A stretch of DNA of 64,000 bases from Mycolicibacterium nivoides. Its GTDB lineage: Bacteria; Actinomycetota; Actinomycetes; Mycobacteriales; Mycobacteriaceae. How positions within the stretch are numbered: position 1 is the first letter of the stretch; every line of letters begins with the position of its first letter. This document shows, in pieces, positions 25,996 through 38,072 of the stretch. Location of the stretch: contig NZ_CP034072.1 in NCBI RefSeq assembly GCF_003855255.1, positions 1,054,001 to 1,118,000 of the forward strand, read 5' to 3'. Below the pieces are notes generated by a model. The model saw only the letters and a program-made list of their open reading frames with translations. It ran no database searches and was not told the origin of the DNA. The position numbers and the translations under genes are program-made.

Positions 25996-27048
25996 ATGAA
26001 GATTGATGAGCCGCTTGCGCGACGATCATCAAGCTTTGACGCCGTTCTGCTGCTGTCCTTCGGGGGACCGGAGGCGCCGGATCAGGTGATGCCGTTCCTG
26101 GAGAACGTGACCCGGGGGCGCGGCATCCCCGCCGAGCGCCTGGCCGACGTCGCCGAGCACTACCTGCATTTCGGTGGGGTGTCGCCGATCAACGGGATCA
26201 ACCGGGCACTGATCGAGCAGCTGCGGGCCGAATTGCCCGGGATGCCGGTCTATTTCGGTAACCGGAACTGGGATCCCTATGTCGAGGACACCGTTACGGC
26301 GATGCGTGACGACGGAGTTCGGCGGGCGGCAGTGTTCACCACGTCGGCCTGGGGTGGATATTCCAGCTGCACCCAGTACGTCGAGGACATCGCCCGGGCC
26401 CGGGCTGCGGTGGGCGACCAAGCCCCCGAGCTCGTCAAACTCCGCCAGTACTTCGACCATCCACTGCTGGTGGAGATGTTCGCCGACGCGATCGCGGCAG
26501 CGGCAGCCACATTGCCGCCCGAGCTGCGCGGCGAGGCCCGGTTGGTATTCACCGCGCACTCGGTGCCCATCGCCGCCGATGAGCGGCACGGCCCGCGGCT
26601 CTACAGTCGTCAGGTCGGCTACGCGACGCGGCTGGTGGCCGCGGCCGCGGGCTACCAGGACTTCGACCAGGTGTGGCAGTCGCGGTCGGGTCCGCCCCGG
26701 ATCCCGTGGCTCGAACCCGACGTCGCCGATCACCTGACCGCATTGGGCCAGAAGGGAACCCGGGCGGTCATCGTGTGCCCGATCGGGTTCGTCGCCGACC
26801 ACATCGAGGTGGTGTGGGATCTGGACTACGAGCTGCGACTGCAGGCCGAACAAGCAGGTATCGCCTTCGCGCGGGCCAGCACCCCGAACGCCGACAGGCG
26901 TTTCGCTCGGTTGGCCGCCGGGTTGATCGATGAGCTCCGCACCGGTGCGGAGCCGCTGCGGGTTGCCGGTCCTGATCCGGTGCCCGGCTACGGATTCAGC
27001 GTCAACGGTGCGCTGTGCTCACCGCGCTGCTGTGGCACGCCGTCCTAG
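25996..27048 (+). CDS. hemH: ferrochelatase (coproporphyrin ferrochelatase, CpfC/HemH)
   Basis: 350 residues from ATG 25996 with AAAGGAGAGG upstream. It inserts iron into the porphyrin in heme synthesis; actinobacterial enzymes use coproporphyrin III. Motifs are [21 protein letters not shown] at the N-terminus (shown in part), [11 protein letters not shown] with the catalytic histidine near 190, and [14 protein letters not shown] [18 protein letters not shown] near 260 with the conserved acidic residues. The C-terminal [11 protein letters not shown], together with an upstream cysteine, supplies ligands for the [2Fe-2S] cluster known in mycobacterial ferrochelatase. It follows inhA as in M. 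tuberculosis. Confidence 0.95.
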   Translation: MKIDEPLARRSSSFDAVLLLSFGGPEAPDQVMPFLENVTRGRGIPAERLADVAEHYLHFGGVSPINGINRALIEQLRAELPGMPVYFGNRNWDPYVEDTVTAMRDDGVRRAAVFTTSAWGGYSSCTQYVEDIARARAAVGDQAPELVKLRQYFDHPLLVEMFADAIAAAAATLPPELRGEARLVFTAHSVPIAADERHGPRLYSRQVGYATRLVAAAAGYQDFDQVWQSRSGPPRIPWLEPDVADHLTALGQKGTRAVIVCPIGFVADHIEVVWDLDYELRLQAEQAGIAFARASTPNADRRFARLAAGLIDELRTGAEPLRVAGPDPVPGYGFSVNGALCSPRCCGTPS

Positions 27049-27076
27049 TACGCGAACCACCTGAGGCCCGGAAAAG

Positions 27077-27934
27077 TCAGTCCCGCCAAGCGGATTGCAG
27101 GATCGCCTCGAGTGCGGCCAGTCGTGCCGAGCGGACCACCCGGTCCAACGGCCTCATGGCATCGCCGGCGATCTGGACCTCCGAGGAACTCTGCAGGCCG
27201 ATCGGCATCAGCCCCGAGCTCACCGTGATGATCGCTTCCACGTGGGCGGCGTTCTCCAGCACCCGCACGGCCCGGGTCGGGGCATGGTCCGGGATCGGGT
27301 GCATCCGGCCGGCCTCGAGGATGTCCTCCACCATGCCGCGCGGGTCGTCGATGTCGATACCGACACCGGCCCGCAGCGCGACCAGGGTGTCGGCGGCCGA
27401 GCGCACCGCCGCCTTCAACTCGTACTCGGCCTCGCCGAGGTCGTAGTGCTGCGGCGGTGGCAGAACCGGCAGTGAGTACACCGTCCACGACAGTGCCCGC
27501 GGTTCGGGCGCCAACGTGGATTCGGTTTCCACGTCATCGAATTCGAAATACTCGAACTCCGGCACCAACCCGACGCCGTCCAGCTCGTCATGGGTCACCA
27601 GCACCGCTTCGCCGACCGCCAGCGCATCCCGCTGGAACTGCGAACCCGCAGGCAGACCGCGGACGTCGCCGGGAACCGGCAGGGCCACCCTGATCGAGGG
27701 CCTGGTGCCGGATCTGCCGACGGCGGTGCGGAGGGTCTGCAGCAACGACACCGAACCGGAGTCCTCCAACTCCGGCCAGGGCAGGCTGGTTCGGACCGCC
27801 GCCTGCGAGTCATAGGCGGTCACAGAATGCATTGGTGCCCACTGGGATAACGCGTCGAGGACGTCGTCGGGCGCGGCCGCGCCGGCAAGCCAGGCGTTGG
27901 CCCACATCGAGAGAGTTGCACTTGGACACCACAT
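27077..27934 (-). CDS. conserved hypothetical protein (Rv1486c-like)
   Basis: 285 residues on the minus strand, convergent with hemH and divergent from the NfeD gene. No signal peptide or membrane helix is seen. The middle is acidic ([15 protein letters not shown] near 125), and the C-terminal half has a regular helical pattern ([20 protein letters not shown], then [18 protein letters not shown]). I do not recognise a domain. The ATG at 27934 is the first in frame; ATG 27904 inside [11 protein letters not shown] is another option. It matches the position of Rv1486c. Confidence 0.8.
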   Translation of the reverse strand: MWCPSATLSMWANAWLAGAAAPDDVLDALSQWAPMHSVTAYDSQAAVRTSLPWPELEDSGSVSLLQTLRTAVGRSGTRPSIRVALPVPGDVRGLPAGSQFQRDALAVGEAVLVTHDELDGVGLVPEFEYFEFDDVETESTLAPEPRALSWTVYSLPVLPPPQHYDLGEAEYELKAAVRSAADTLVALRAGVGIDIDDPRGMVEDILEAGRMHPIPDHAPTRAVRVLENAAHVEAIITVSSGLMPIGLQSSSEVQIAGDAMRPLDRVVRSARLAALEAILQSAWRD

Positions 27935-27991
27935 GATCCTGGCAGTGTAATTGTCGGTCGCCGATCAGGCCTGATTCGCTAGGGTGGGCGC

Positions 27992-28426
27992 ATGCCCCTA
28001 CCGCTGATCTGGCTCATCCTGGCGCTGGGACTCGCCGGGGCAGAAGCGCTGACCGGCGACATGTTCCTGCTCATGCTGGCCGGCGGGGCACTGGCCGCGA
28101 GCGGATCGAGTTGGCTGTTCGACCTGCCTCTCTGGGCTGACGGTGCGGTGTTTCTCGTGGTGTCGGTGCTGTTGCTGGTCTTGGTCCGGCCCGCGTTGCG
28201 GCGCCGTTTCGAGGCCGGACGAGGACTTCCCGAGCCCGTCAAGGCGCTCGAAGGCAAGACCGCACTGGTGTTGGATCGGGTGGCCCAGCACGAAGGGCAG
28301 GTCAAGCTGGATGGAGAAGTCTGGACGGCGCGGCCCCTCAACGACCACGATGTGTATGAACCCGGTGAGCATGTGACCGTGGTCAGGATCGACGGCGCCA
28401 CCGCGGTGGTCTTCAAGGCGATGTAG
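27992..28426 (+). CDS. NfeD-family membrane protein
   Basis: 144 residues. Two or three hydrophobic helices (LPLIWLILALGLAGAEALTG, MLAGGALAASGSSWL and AVFLVVSVLLLVLVRPAL) are followed by a beta-rich OB-fold domain of about 65 residues (GKTALVLDRVAQHEGQVKLDGEVWTARPL, shown here in part). Short NfeD proteins pair with SPFH-domain proteins in membrane microdomains, and the SPFH gene lies 51 bp downstream. Position matches Rv1487. Confidence 0.9.
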   Translation: MPLPLIWLILALGLAGAEALTGDMFLLMLAGGALAASGSSWLFDLPLWADGAVFLVVSVLLLVLVRPALRRRFEAGRGLPEPVKALEGKTALVLDRVAQHEGQVKLDGEVWTARPLNDHDVYEPGEHVTVVRIDGATAVVFKAM

Positions 28427-28477
28427 TGCCTCTTCAATACGATTTCGAAACGACGTAGCCCCAGGGAGGGATTCACC

Positions 28478-29677
28478 ATGGAAGGTGCCGTAGCCGGGCT
28501 GGTCTTGTTGCTTGTGCTGGTGGTGTTCGCGATCATCGTCGTGGCCAAATCGGTCGCGCTCATTCCCCAGGCGGAGGCCGCGGTGATCGAGCGCCTCGGC
28601 CGCTACAGCCGCACCGTCAGCGGGCAGCTGACGTTGTTGGTGCCGTTCATCGATCGGATCCGGGCGCGCGTGGACCTTCGCGAACGGGTGGTGTCGTTCC
28701 CGCCCCAACCGGTGATCACCGAGGACAACCTGACCCTCAACATCGACACCGTGGTCTATTTCCAGGTCACAAATCCGCAGGCAGCGGTGTACCAGATCAG
28801 CAACTACATCGTCGGTGTGGAACAGCTGACCACGACCACGCTTCGCAACGTCGTCGGCGGCATGACCCTGGAGCAGACGCTGACCTCGCGCGACTCGATC
28901 AACGCTCAGCTGCGCGGTGTGCTCGACGAGGCGACCGGCAGGTGGGGGCTTCGCGTCGCCCGGGTGGAGCTGCGCAGCATCGACCCGCCGCCGTCCATCC
29001 AGGAGTCGATGGAAAAGCAGATGAAGGCCGATCGTGACAAGCGGGCCATGATCCTCACCGCCGAGGGTGTGCGGGAATCCTCGATCAAGCAGGCCGAGGG
29101 CCAGAAGCAGTCGCAGATCCTGGCGGCCGAGGGCGCCAAGCAGGCCGCGATCCTGGCCGCCGAGGCCGACCGGCAGTCCCGGATGCTGCGGGCCCAGGGC
29201 GAGCGGGCCGCTCAGTACCTGCAGGCCCAGGGGCAGGCCAAGGCCATCGAGAAGACCTTCGCCGCGATCAAGGCGGGCCGGCCCACCCCGGAAATGCTGG
29301 CATATCAGTACCTGCAGACGCTGCCGCAGATGGCCAAGGGGGAGGCGAACAAGGTCTGGCTGGTCCCGAGCGACTTCGGTGCGGCGTTACAGGGTTTCAC
29401 CAAGATGCTGGGGGCGCCCGGCGAGGACGGCGTCTTCCGGTACACACCGTCACCCGTGGACGAGGATCTGCCGAAGCCCGAGGACGACAGCGACGAGGTC
29501 GCCGAATGGTTCAACACGGAGACCGATCCGGAGATCGCCCGGGCCGTCGCCAAGGCCGAGGCCGAAGCTCGGGCCACCACTCCGCCGCTGAGTGCCAGGC
29601 CGCCGCAGTCGTCGTTGGAGACCCCGCCGGCGACCCTGCCCAACGAACTGGAGGGTGGCGTGCACCGCGCGCAGTAG
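28478..29677 (+). CDS. SPFH/Band 7 (stomatin-like) membrane protein
   Basis: 399 residues. One N-terminal membrane helix (GLVLLLVLVVFAIIVVAKSV) is followed by the SPFH domain (QAEAAVIERLGRYSRTVSG near 30, then LNIDTVVYFQVTNPQAAVYQ). A long Ala/Gln/Glu/Arg-rich coiled coil runs through residues 180-270 (SIKQAEGQKQSQILAAEGAK). The tail of about 100 residues is acidic and Pro-rich. It forms oligomers at the inner membrane with the NfeD partner upstream; suggested roles are membrane organisation and protease control. Homologue of Rv1488. Ribosome binding site AGGGAGG before the ATG. Confidence 0.93.
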   Translation: MEGAVAGLVLLLVLVVFAIIVVAKSVALIPQAEAAVIERLGRYSRTVSGQLTLLVPFIDRIRARVDLRERVVSFPPQPVITEDNLTLNIDTVVYFQVTNPQAAVYQISNYIVGVEQLTTTTLRNVVGGMTLEQTLTSRDSINAQLRGVLDEATGRWGLRVARVELRSIDPPPSIQESMEKQMKADRDKRAMILTAEGVRESSIKQAEGQKQSQILAAEGAKQAAILAAEADRQSRMLRAQGERAAQYLQAQGQAKAIEKTFAAIKAGRPTPEMLAYQYLQTLPQMAKGEANKVWLVPSDFGAALQGFTKMLGAPGEDGVFRYTPSPVDEDLPKPEDDSDEVAEWFNTETDPEIARAVAKAEAEARATTPPLSARPPQSSLETPPATLPNELEGGVHRAQ

Positions 29678-29855
29678 CACCGGTGCGTCAGCGATTCGGC
29701 CGTAGCCGGATCTCGACCATCGGCAGCGGTGTGTCTGTCTCGACGATCGGTCAGGACCTGGTCGGCGCGGCGCTGGTCGAGGACATGGGCGTTGCCGGAC
29801 ACCGGCCGGTGACTGCCGAGCCGGTGCGCTCATGGGTCGTCTCCGCTCGCCCCGT

Positions 29856-30620
29856 TCACGGCTCCGTGAAGGTGCGTGGAATGTCGACTGGTTGCGCTGT
29901 GTCGGGCTGCAGGTGCGCACGCTCGCGGTGATGGAGGCGCATCTCGTAGACCAGTCCGGTCACACCGAGCGCGGCGGTGCTCAGCGACACCATGATCAGC
30001 GCCGGGCTGATGTTCCCGGTCAACGCATCGCCCAGAATGACGACCGCTGCCGTGCCGGGGAACAGCCCCACCAGTGTCGCCAAGGTGTAGGGCACGACCC
30101 GCACGGCGGACGCGCCGGCCGCATAGTTCAGCACCGAGAACGGCACCGCCGGAATCAGCCGCATGGACAGCACCACCGGCCAGCCACGCCGCCGCAGCCG
30201 GGTATCCAGTGAGTCGATCCGGGGATGGGGCAGCAGCCGGTTGAGCTGCCAGCCGGCCGCGCGGATCAGGAACAGGGCCAGCACCGCACTCACCGCACTG
30301 GCTGCCACCGCGATCGCCACGCCCAGTACGGGGCCGAACAGCAGGCCTGCGGCCAGGGTGAAGGCGGTGCGGGGGAACGGGAAGACCGTCACCACGATGT
30401 GGGCGCCGAGGAAGGCCAGCGGGAACCAGGGCCCGACCGAGGTGGCCCAGTCCCGCATCTGCATCGCTGTCGGCAACGGAATCAGCACGGCAACTGCGAC
30501 GAGAATCACAATGCCGGCCAGTAGGCCCACGATCCGCCGAGGTGGCAGCTGGGAAGCCGTCGCGATCACCGCGGCGCGCACCACGCGCAGGGTTCTGACG
30601 ACGGGTTTCACGTCATACAA
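29856..30620 (-). CDS. TVP38/TMEM64 (DedA-superfamily) membrane protein
   Basis: 254 residues with about six hydrophobic helices. The family centre is visible: FPRTAFTLAAGLLFGPVLG near 95, then SMRLIPAVPFSVLNYAAGAS near 165 with the conserved R...P...NY pattern, and VGLFPGTAAVVILGDAL. DedA-superfamily proteins move lipids or lipid carriers across the inner membrane; which substrate is unknown here. It is divergent from mutA across 135 bp. Matches the position of Rv1491c. Confidence 0.9.
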   Translation of the reverse strand: MYDVKPVVRTLRVVRAAVIATASQLPPRRIVGLLAGIVILVAVAVLIPLPTAMQMRDWATSVGPWFPLAFLGAHIVVTVFPFPRTAFTLAAGLLFGPVLGVAIAVAASAVSAVLALFLIRAAGWQLNRLLPHPRIDSLDTRLRRRGWPVVLSMRLIPAVPFSVLNYAAGASAVRVVPYTLATLVGLFPGTAAVVILGDALTGNISPALIMVSLSTAALGVTGLVYEMRLHHRERAHLQPDTAQPVDIPRTFTEP

Positions 30621-30755
30621 CAGTACGGGCCGCCGGCACGGAACACCGGTGGGCGCCGCCGTGAGTCGACCGACCAGCGGTCAGCGCCGTGATGGCGATC
30701 ATTTAGCCTGAGGGGCGAGTGGGTAGGTCACACGCTGCGATAACAGGAGATGCGG

Positions 30756-32648
30756 GTGTCGTTACAGGGGACTAGTGCGGTCGAGTCGGACCGTCAGCAG
30801 TGGCGGACGGCCGTCGCCGGCGTGCTGGCCAAGAGCAGTCGGCGGGACGTCGCCGATCTGCCTGCCGAGCCGGAGCGCCTACTGGATTCGCAGACCTATG
30901 AGGGTTTCGCCATCCGGCCGCTCTACACCAGCCTGGACGCGCTTCCGGAGACCACCCTGCCGGGGCAGTGGCCGTTCGTGCGCGGCGGCGACGCCCTTCG
31001 GGACGTGAAGTCCGGCTGGAAGGTCGTCGAGAGCTTCCCCGCTGTCGCGGGTAGCGCCGTGGGCACGGTCAACGGTGCGGTGCTGGTGGCGCTGACCGAG
31101 GGTGCCAGCGCGCTGGCCGTGCGGGTCGGCGGCGAGGACGGTGTCGCTCTGGTTGAGCTGGAGCGTCTGCTGGACGGCGTGTTCCTGGATCTGGTTCCGG
31201 TGATCTTTGAAGGCGTTGCGAACACCGCAGCGGATCTGGCCGCCGTCGCCGACGCGGTGCTGCCTCTTCTCGAAGACCTTGACGACGACCAGCGCTCGCG
31301 GTTGTCGATCGACCTGGGTGTCGACCCGCTGACCGCGCCGCTCTCGGGGCAGTCCGCCGTCGGCGGAGCCGAAAATTCAGCCACGACCGATGACTCGGAC
31401 TTACTCGCCACCGTCGCCAAGCTCACCGGCCACGGCGGTGGAGTGCGGGCGATCACGGTCGACGGCCCGGCGTTCCACAACCTGGGCGCCAGTGCGGCGT
31501 GGGAGCTCGCCGGCTCGATTGCCGCGGCGGTCGCCTACCTGCGGATCCTCAACGATGGCGGAGTAGCGGCACCGGATGCGTTGCGGCAGATCAGTTTCCG
31601 GTACGCCGCCGATGACGATCAGTTCATGACGATCGCCAAGTTGCGTGTCGCGCGGCAGCTCTGGGCCCGGGTCGCCGAGGTGGTCGGTGCCGCGGATGCC
31701 GGCGCCGCCCGGATCCATGCCGTGACCTCGCTGCCGATGATGACCCAGCGGGATCCCTGGGTGAACATGCTGCGCACCACGCTGGCCGCCTTCGCGGCGG
31801 GCGTCGGGGGAGCCGACACCGTGCAGGTGCACCCGTTCGACGCGGTGATTCCCGACGGCCTGGACGGGACGTCGGCGAGTTTCGCCCGCCGCATCGCCCG
31901 CAACACCCAGCTGCTGCTGCTCGAGGAATCGCACATCGGTCAGGTGCTCGACCCGGCCGGTGGCTCGTGGTTTGTCGAAGACCTGACCGCGCAGCTCGCC
32001 GAACAGGCCTGGGCGCATTTCCAGGACATCGAGGCGCGCGGCGGATTCGTCGCGGCCCGCGACTACGTCGCCGCCCAGATCGCCGAGGTCGCAGCTCGGC
32101 GCAGTGCCGACATCGCGCACCGCCGCACTTCGATCACCGGTGTCAACGAATTCCCCAACCTCGACGAAAAGCCGCTCCCGCAAAGTGGTTCGGTGTCCTC
32201 GATCGCTCGGTACGCGGCCGGATTCGAGGCGCTGCGCGACCGCTCGGACGCGTTCCTGGCAGCGACCGGTGCCCGTCCCAAGGTTCTGCTGCTGCCGCTG
32301 GGACCGCTGTCCGAGCACAACATCCGCACCACGTTCGCGTCGAACCTGTTGGCGTCCGGCGGAATCGAGACGGTCAACCCGGGAGTCCTGGACGCAGCCG
32401 CGGTTGCCGGGGCGGTGGCAGAAGCCGGGGCCCCGACGGTGGCGGTGCTGTGTGGAACCGATGCCCGTTACGGCGCTGAGGCGTCCGGCGTGGTGGCGGC
32501 CGCACGTGCTGCCGGTGTCCGTCAGGTGTTGCTCGCCGGCCCGGAAAAGGCTGTCGCCGAAGCCGACTCGAAGCCCGACGGATATCTGACCGCGAAGATC
32601 GATGCGGTCGAAGCCTTGTCGAACCTCCTCACCGGACTGGGGGCCTGA
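30756..32648 (+). CDS. mutA: methylmalonyl-CoA mutase small (beta) subunit
   Basis: 630 residues from GTG 30756, which has AGGAG 6 bp upstream; ATG 30750 touches that site and is rejected. The TIM-barrel part includes [16 protein letters not shown] near 70 and [20 protein letters not shown] near 385; the C-terminal B12-like domain ([20 protein letters not shown]) lacks the DxHxxG cobalamin ligand, as expected for the non-catalytic subunit. With MutB it interconverts succinyl-CoA and methylmalonyl-CoA. Only 1 bp separates it from mutB. The polyketide synthase 6 kb downstream is predicted to use the product methylmalonyl-CoA. Confidence 0.96.
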   Translation: MSLQGTSAVESDRQQWRTAVAGVLAKSSRRDVADLPAEPERLLDSQTYEGFAIRPLYTSLDALPETTLPGQWPFVRGGDALRDVKSGWKVVESFPAVAGSAVGTVNGAVLVALTEGASALAVRVGGEDGVALVELERLLDGVFLDLVPVIFEGVANTAADLAAVADAVLPLLEDLDDDQRSRLSIDLGVDPLTAPLSGQSAVGGAENSATTDDSDLLATVAKLTGHGGGVRAITVDGPAFHNLGASAAWELAGSIAAAVAYLRILNDGGVAAPDALRQISFRYAADDDQFMTIAKLRVARQLWARVAEVVGAADAGAARIHAVTSLPMMTQRDPWVNMLRTTLAAFAAGVGGADTVQVHPFDAVIPDGLDGTSASFARRIARNTQLLLLEESHIGQVLDPAGGSWFVEDLTAQLAEQAWAHFQDIEARGGFVAARDYVAAQIAEVAARRSADIAHRRTSITGVNEFPNLDEKPLPQSGSVSSIARYAAGFEALRDRSDAFLAATGARPKVLLLPLGPLSEHNIRTTFASNLLASGGIETVNPGVLDAAAVAGAVAEAGAPTVAVLCGTDARYGAEASGVVAAARAAGVRQVLLAGPEKAVAEADSKPDGYLTAKIDAVEALSNLLTGLGA

Positions 32649-32649
32649 G

Positions 32650-34908
<2,259 letters not shown>

Positions 34909-34949
34909 TGGTTTCCGTTCGGAGGGCAGGAGCGGAGCGACCCGGGGAT

Positions 34950-35921
34950 ATGAACTCAGTTCACGAACTGGCGGCCGCCATCCGTAGTGGCGACCGCGCC
35001 GCGCTGGCGCGGGCCATCACGATGGTCGAGTCCACCCGGGCCGATCATCGTGACCAGGCCCAGCAGTTGCTGCTGGAACTCATGCCGGACGCGGGCAAAG
35101 CCCAACATGTCGGTATCACCGGCGTTCCGGGGGTCGGCAAGTCGACGACGATCGAAGCTCTCGGCATGTACCTGATCGAGGCAGGTCACCGGGTCGCGGT
35201 CCTTGCCGTCGACCCGTCGTCGACCCGGACCGGCGGCTCGATCCTGGGCGACAAGACCCGGATGGCCCGCCTGGCGGTCCATCCGGACGCCTACATCAGG
35301 CCGTCACCGACATCTGGGACGCTCGGCGGGGTGGCAAAGGCCACCCGGGAGACCATCGTCCTGCTGGAGGCGGCGGGCTACGACGTCATCCTGGTCGAGA
35401 CCGTCGGGGTGGGGCAGTCCGAGGTCACGGTGTCGAACATGGTCGACACGTTCGTCTTTCTCACCCTGGCCCGCACCGGCGACCAACTGCAGGGCATCAA
35501 GAAGGGTGTCCTCGAGCTGGCCGACGTCATCGTCGTCAACAAGGCAGACGGCGAGCACGCGATCGAGGCCAAGGCCGCCGCCCGCGAACTGACCGGAGCC
35601 ATCCGTCTGATCTACCCCCGCGAAACACTATGGCGGCCACCGGTTCTCACGATGAGCGCGATCGAAGGTCACGGGCTTGCCGAGCTGTGGGAGACAGTGC
35701 TCAAGCACCGTGAGGTGCTCACCGAGGCAGGCGAGTTCGAAGCCAGGCGCCGGGCGCAGCAGGTGGATTGGACCTGGTCGATGGTGCGCGACACCGTGCT
35801 GGATCGAGTGATGTCGCATCCTGGGGTGCGCGAGATCCGCGACGAGGTGGAACGCCGGGTGCGCGAGGGCGAACTGACCCCGGCGCTGGCGGCCCAGGAG
35901 ATTCTCGACGCTGCCGACTGA
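34950..35921 (+). CDS. meaB: MeaB, GTPase chaperone of methylmalonyl-CoA mutase
   Basis: 323 residues from ATG 34950; GTG 34908 overlaps the mutB stop but translates an Arg-rich stretch with no family match. P-loop GVPGVGKSTTIEAL near 55, followed by AVLAVDPSSTRTGGSILGDK, the switch region ILVETVGVGQSE and the base motif VVNKADG. The G-protein gates cofactor loading and protects the mutase from inactivation. Direct adjacency to mutAB fits this role; older annotations call it ArgK. Homologue of Rv1496; the toxin-antitoxin pair that I recall between these genes in M. tuberculosis is absent. Confidence 0.95.
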   Translation: MNSVHELAAAIRSGDRAALARAITMVESTRADHRDQAQQLLLELMPDAGKAQHVGITGVPGVGKSTTIEALGMYLIEAGHRVAVLAVDPSSTRTGGSILGDKTRMARLAVHPDAYIRPSPTSGTLGGVAKATRETIVLLEAAGYDVILVETVGVGQSEVTVSNMVDTFVFLTLARTGDQLQGIKKGVLELADVIVVNKADGEHAIEAKAAARELTGAIRLIYPRETLWRPPVLTMSAIEGHGLAELWETVLKHREVLTEAGEFEARRRAQQVDWTWSMVRDTVLDRVMSHPGVREIRDEVERRVREGELTPALAAQEILDAAD

Positions 35922-35987
35922 CAGGACGTCTGCCGCACTTACGCTGTTGCAAGCGACACGGAAGCGAAAGGCTGGGCTGAGCCGGAG

Positions 35988-36329
35988 ATGAGGGACGTGA
36001 AGGCGAAACTGCGTGTGCTCGTGGGCGCTGCGATGGTCGGCGGTGTGGTGTTGACCGGGTGTGGCGGCGGCGGGTCGACCGATGCGCAACCCACCGTGGC
36101 CAAGACCAAGCTCCAGGCTCTGGCGAAGGAGAAGCTGGAAGCCGCGGCCAAACGCAAGGCCAAGTCTGTGACCTGCGAAGACGGCATCGTCGGCAAAGTG
36201 GGGGCGACCCAGCGTTGTGTGCTGACAGCCAAGGACGGCACCAAGTACGGCGTTACGGCTACGGTCAAGACCGTCGAGTCCGACAACGTCAACATCGACT
36301 TCAAGGTGGACGACAAGCCGAGCCAGTGA
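35988..36329 (+). CDS. DUF4333-type lipoprotein
   Basis: 113 residues. A lipoprotein signal with lipobox VVLTGC (C25) is followed by a Gly-rich linker, a Lys-rich helix (KLQALAKEKLEAAAKRKAK) and a small domain containing two cysteines (SVTCEDG and TQRCVLTAKDG) that could form a disulfide. This cysteine pattern fits the DUF4333 family, common in mycobacteria and without a defined role. It should sit on the outer face of the cytoplasmic membrane. It lies between meaB and lipL and could be transcribed alone. Confidence 0.85.
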   Translation: MRDVKAKLRVLVGAAMVGGVVLTGCGGGGSTDAQPTVAKTKLQALAKEKLEAAAKRKAKSVTCEDGIVGKVGATQRCVLTAKDGTKYGVTATVKTVESDNVNIDFKVDDKPSQ

Positions 36330-36368
36330 TCTGGGGGCCGAGCTCCGGCTAACAGGTAGATAACGCTT

Positions 36369-37670
36369 GTGGAATTTGCCGGGGGTCCAGGTAAATTCGA
36401 GTGTGTGACCGATCACAACGGGGTGCGCGACGAGGCGCTCCCACACGGCGTCCAAGGCGCGGCGGACAGGAACTTCTCCTGTACGGTCCGCGGGTTCTCG
36501 AAATTGTTCCCAGGCCGGAAGTACGGCGGCGGGGCGCTGGTGATTCTGCAGGACGGAGCGCCGGTCGTCGACGTCTGGACCGGCTATTCGGATCGTGACG
36601 GTACACAACATTGGACGGCCGACACCGGCGCGATGGTGTTCTCCGCGACAAAGGGAATGGCCTCGACAGTCATCCATCGGCTCGTCGACCGCGGTCTGAT
36701 CGAATACGACAGCCCGGTGAGCGCGTACTGGCCTGAATTCGCGGCCAGCGGCAAATCCGCGATCACGGTGCGGCAGGTGATGGCGCACGAGGCCGGGCTG
36801 TCTCAGCTCAATGGCGTCAGCAAAGCCGATCTGCTGGATCACCTGGTGATGGAGGGTCGGGTTGCCGCCGCGCCGGTCAACTCGATTCTGTTCGGTAAGC
36901 CGGCTTACCACGCCCTGACCTACGGCTGGTTGTTGTCAGGTCTGGCCCGTGCCGTGACCGGGCAGAGCATGCGTGAGCTGTTCCGTGTCGAGTTGGCGGA
37001 ACCGCTGGGGACAGACGGTCTTCACCTGGGACGCCCACCGGTGGGGTCTCCCACCCGGGCCGCGCAAATCCTTCTGCCACAACGTCATTGGCCCAACCAT
37101 ATCTTCGACTTTCTTGCGCCGAGGGTCGCTGCGCTGAACTTCTCCCGGGCCTTCGGCTCGATGTACTTCCCCGGCGTGATGTCGCTGGTTCAGGGCGACA
37201 CTCCGTTCCTGGACTCCGAGGCGCCTGCGGTCAACGGTGTGGCAACTGCCCGTGGCCTGGCCAGGATGTACGGCGCGATCGCCAACCGGGGCCGCTTCAA
37301 CGGCGCGGAATACCTGTCCGAGCGCACCGTGGCCGGGCTGACCGGTCCGCCCGGATTACGTCCGGACCGCAATCTGGGGGTGCCACTCGGCTTCCACCTC
37401 GGATATCACTCGGTCCCGTTCGGGGTGATGCCCGGATTCGGGCACGTGGGGCTCGGTGGGTCGGTCGGCTGGGCGGACCCGGCCAGCAGGCTGGCGATCG
37501 GCTTCGTGCACAACCGGCTGTTGACGCCGATGGTGCTCGACATGGCTGCTTTCGTCGGTCTGAACGCTCTGATCCGAAAGGACGTCGCCCGCGCCCGCGG
37601 GCGGGGATACGCGGCCGTACCGGATCTCGGTGCGTCGCCGCACCGGGTACCCCGGCCCGCGGCGGGCTAG
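36369..37670 (+). CDS. lipL: LipL-like serine esterase/beta-lactamase fold protein
   Basis: About 433 residues from GTG 36369, or 421 from GTG 36405; the ribosome binding sites do not decide. The catalytic SxxK tetrad lies in MVFSATKGMAS near 95, followed by a Tyr motif (TYGWLLSGLARA near 190) and a late GHVGLGGSVGWADP segment typical of class C beta-lactamase-like esterases. No signal peptide is seen. It probably hydrolyses ester lipids. Homologue of Rv1497, the last gene of the syntenic block before the accessory lipid locus. A strong terminator follows 18 bp downstream. Confidence 0.9.
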   Translation: MEFAGGPGKFECVTDHNGVRDEALPHGVQGAADRNFSCTVRGFSKLFPGRKYGGGALVILQDGAPVVDVWTGYSDRDGTQHWTADTGAMVFSATKGMASTVIHRLVDRGLIEYDSPVSAYWPEFAASGKSAITVRQVMAHEAGLSQLNGVSKADLLDHLVMEGRVAAAPVNSILFGKPAYHALTYGWLLSGLARAVTGQSMRELFRVELAEPLGTDGLHLGRPPVGSPTRAAQILLPQRHWPNHIFDFLAPRVAALNFSRAFGSMYFPGVMSLVQGDTPFLDSEAPAVNGVATARGLARMYGAIANRGRFNGAEYLSERTVAGLTGPPGLRPDRNLGVPLGFHLGYHSVPFGVMPGFGHVGLGGSVGWADPASRLAIGFVHNRLLTPMVLDMAAFVGLNALIRKDVARARGRGYAAVPDLGASPHRVPRPAAG

Positions 37671-37687
37671 TGCGCCGACCCCGATAC

Positions 37688-37726
37688 AAGCCGACCTGAC
37701 GGATGCCGTCAGGTCGGCTTTGTTCG
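37688..37726 (+). terminator. intrinsic terminator after lipL
   Basis: A 15-bp perfect stem (AAGCCGACCTGACGG at 37688-37702 pairing with 37706-37720) with a 3-nt ATG loop, followed by TGTTCG. The stem is GC-rich and very stable; the T-run is short, as usual in mycobacteria. It marks the end of the syntenic block. Confidence 0.75.
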
Positions 37727-37778
37727 TAGCGGTGGGTCTCAGTGGGCTGCCGGAGGCGGCCGCCGCGTTTCCAGCTGC

Positions 37779-37794
37779 AGTGATATGTATCACA
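37779..37794. promoter_or_regulatory. CRP-like palindrome
   Basis: AGTGATATGTATCACA fits TGTGA-N6-TCACA with one mismatch at the first base. This is the consensus bound by mycobacterial CRP (Rv3676) and corynebacterial GlxR. It is about 860 bp before the polyketide synthase and about 100 bp after lipL, so the controlled promoter is uncertain. Confidence 0.4.
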
Positions 37795-38056
37795 CAGTGT
37801 CCCAGATATGGGAGACCATTCCTGGTTACGCAGCGCTTCTCCGCCGTTAACCCAGGTCGGTTTGCTTTTCGATGCATGCAGTGGGCTCCCTCACGCGTTC
37901 GGGTGTGGCGTGCGCTGAGTCTCAGCGCGTTCGGCCTCGCTGCCTGATGGGCCCATCGCGGCCGTTGGGGGTTGCGAGCGTTTTGCGGATATTCATGATC
38001 GGCGCTGGTCGTTACGTTGCGGTGTCAACCAACGCCATTAGCCAATGCGGTTAATA

Positions 38057-38072
38057 GGTACACATTCGTACC
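38057..38072. promoter_or_regulatory. inverted repeat GGTAC-N6-GTACC
   Basis: A perfect 5-bp inverted repeat with a 6-bp AT-rich spacer, located in TTAATAGGTAC...GTACCATTATCT. TTAATA and TATCTG nearby could be promoter elements. Candidate operator for the lipid locus; no known family consensus is recognised. Confidence 0.3.

Noticed and set aside
29683..29931. 82-codon plus-strand frame after the SPFH gene
   Set aside because: Opens at GTG 29683 but overlaps the end of the well-supported TVP38 gene and has no ribosome binding site; its first 50 codons look semi-plausible, so this is a weak rejection.
34909..34949. repeat element between mutB and meaB (GGAGCGGAGCGACCC)
   Set aside because: It resembles short intergenic sequences common in mycobacteria, but only one copy is seen here and it does not share the GATGAGCGC core of the tandem repeat.
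37630..37947. 105-codon plus-strand frame across the lipL terminator
   Set aside because: It begins inside lipL in another frame, runs through the terminator stem and has no family resemblance.
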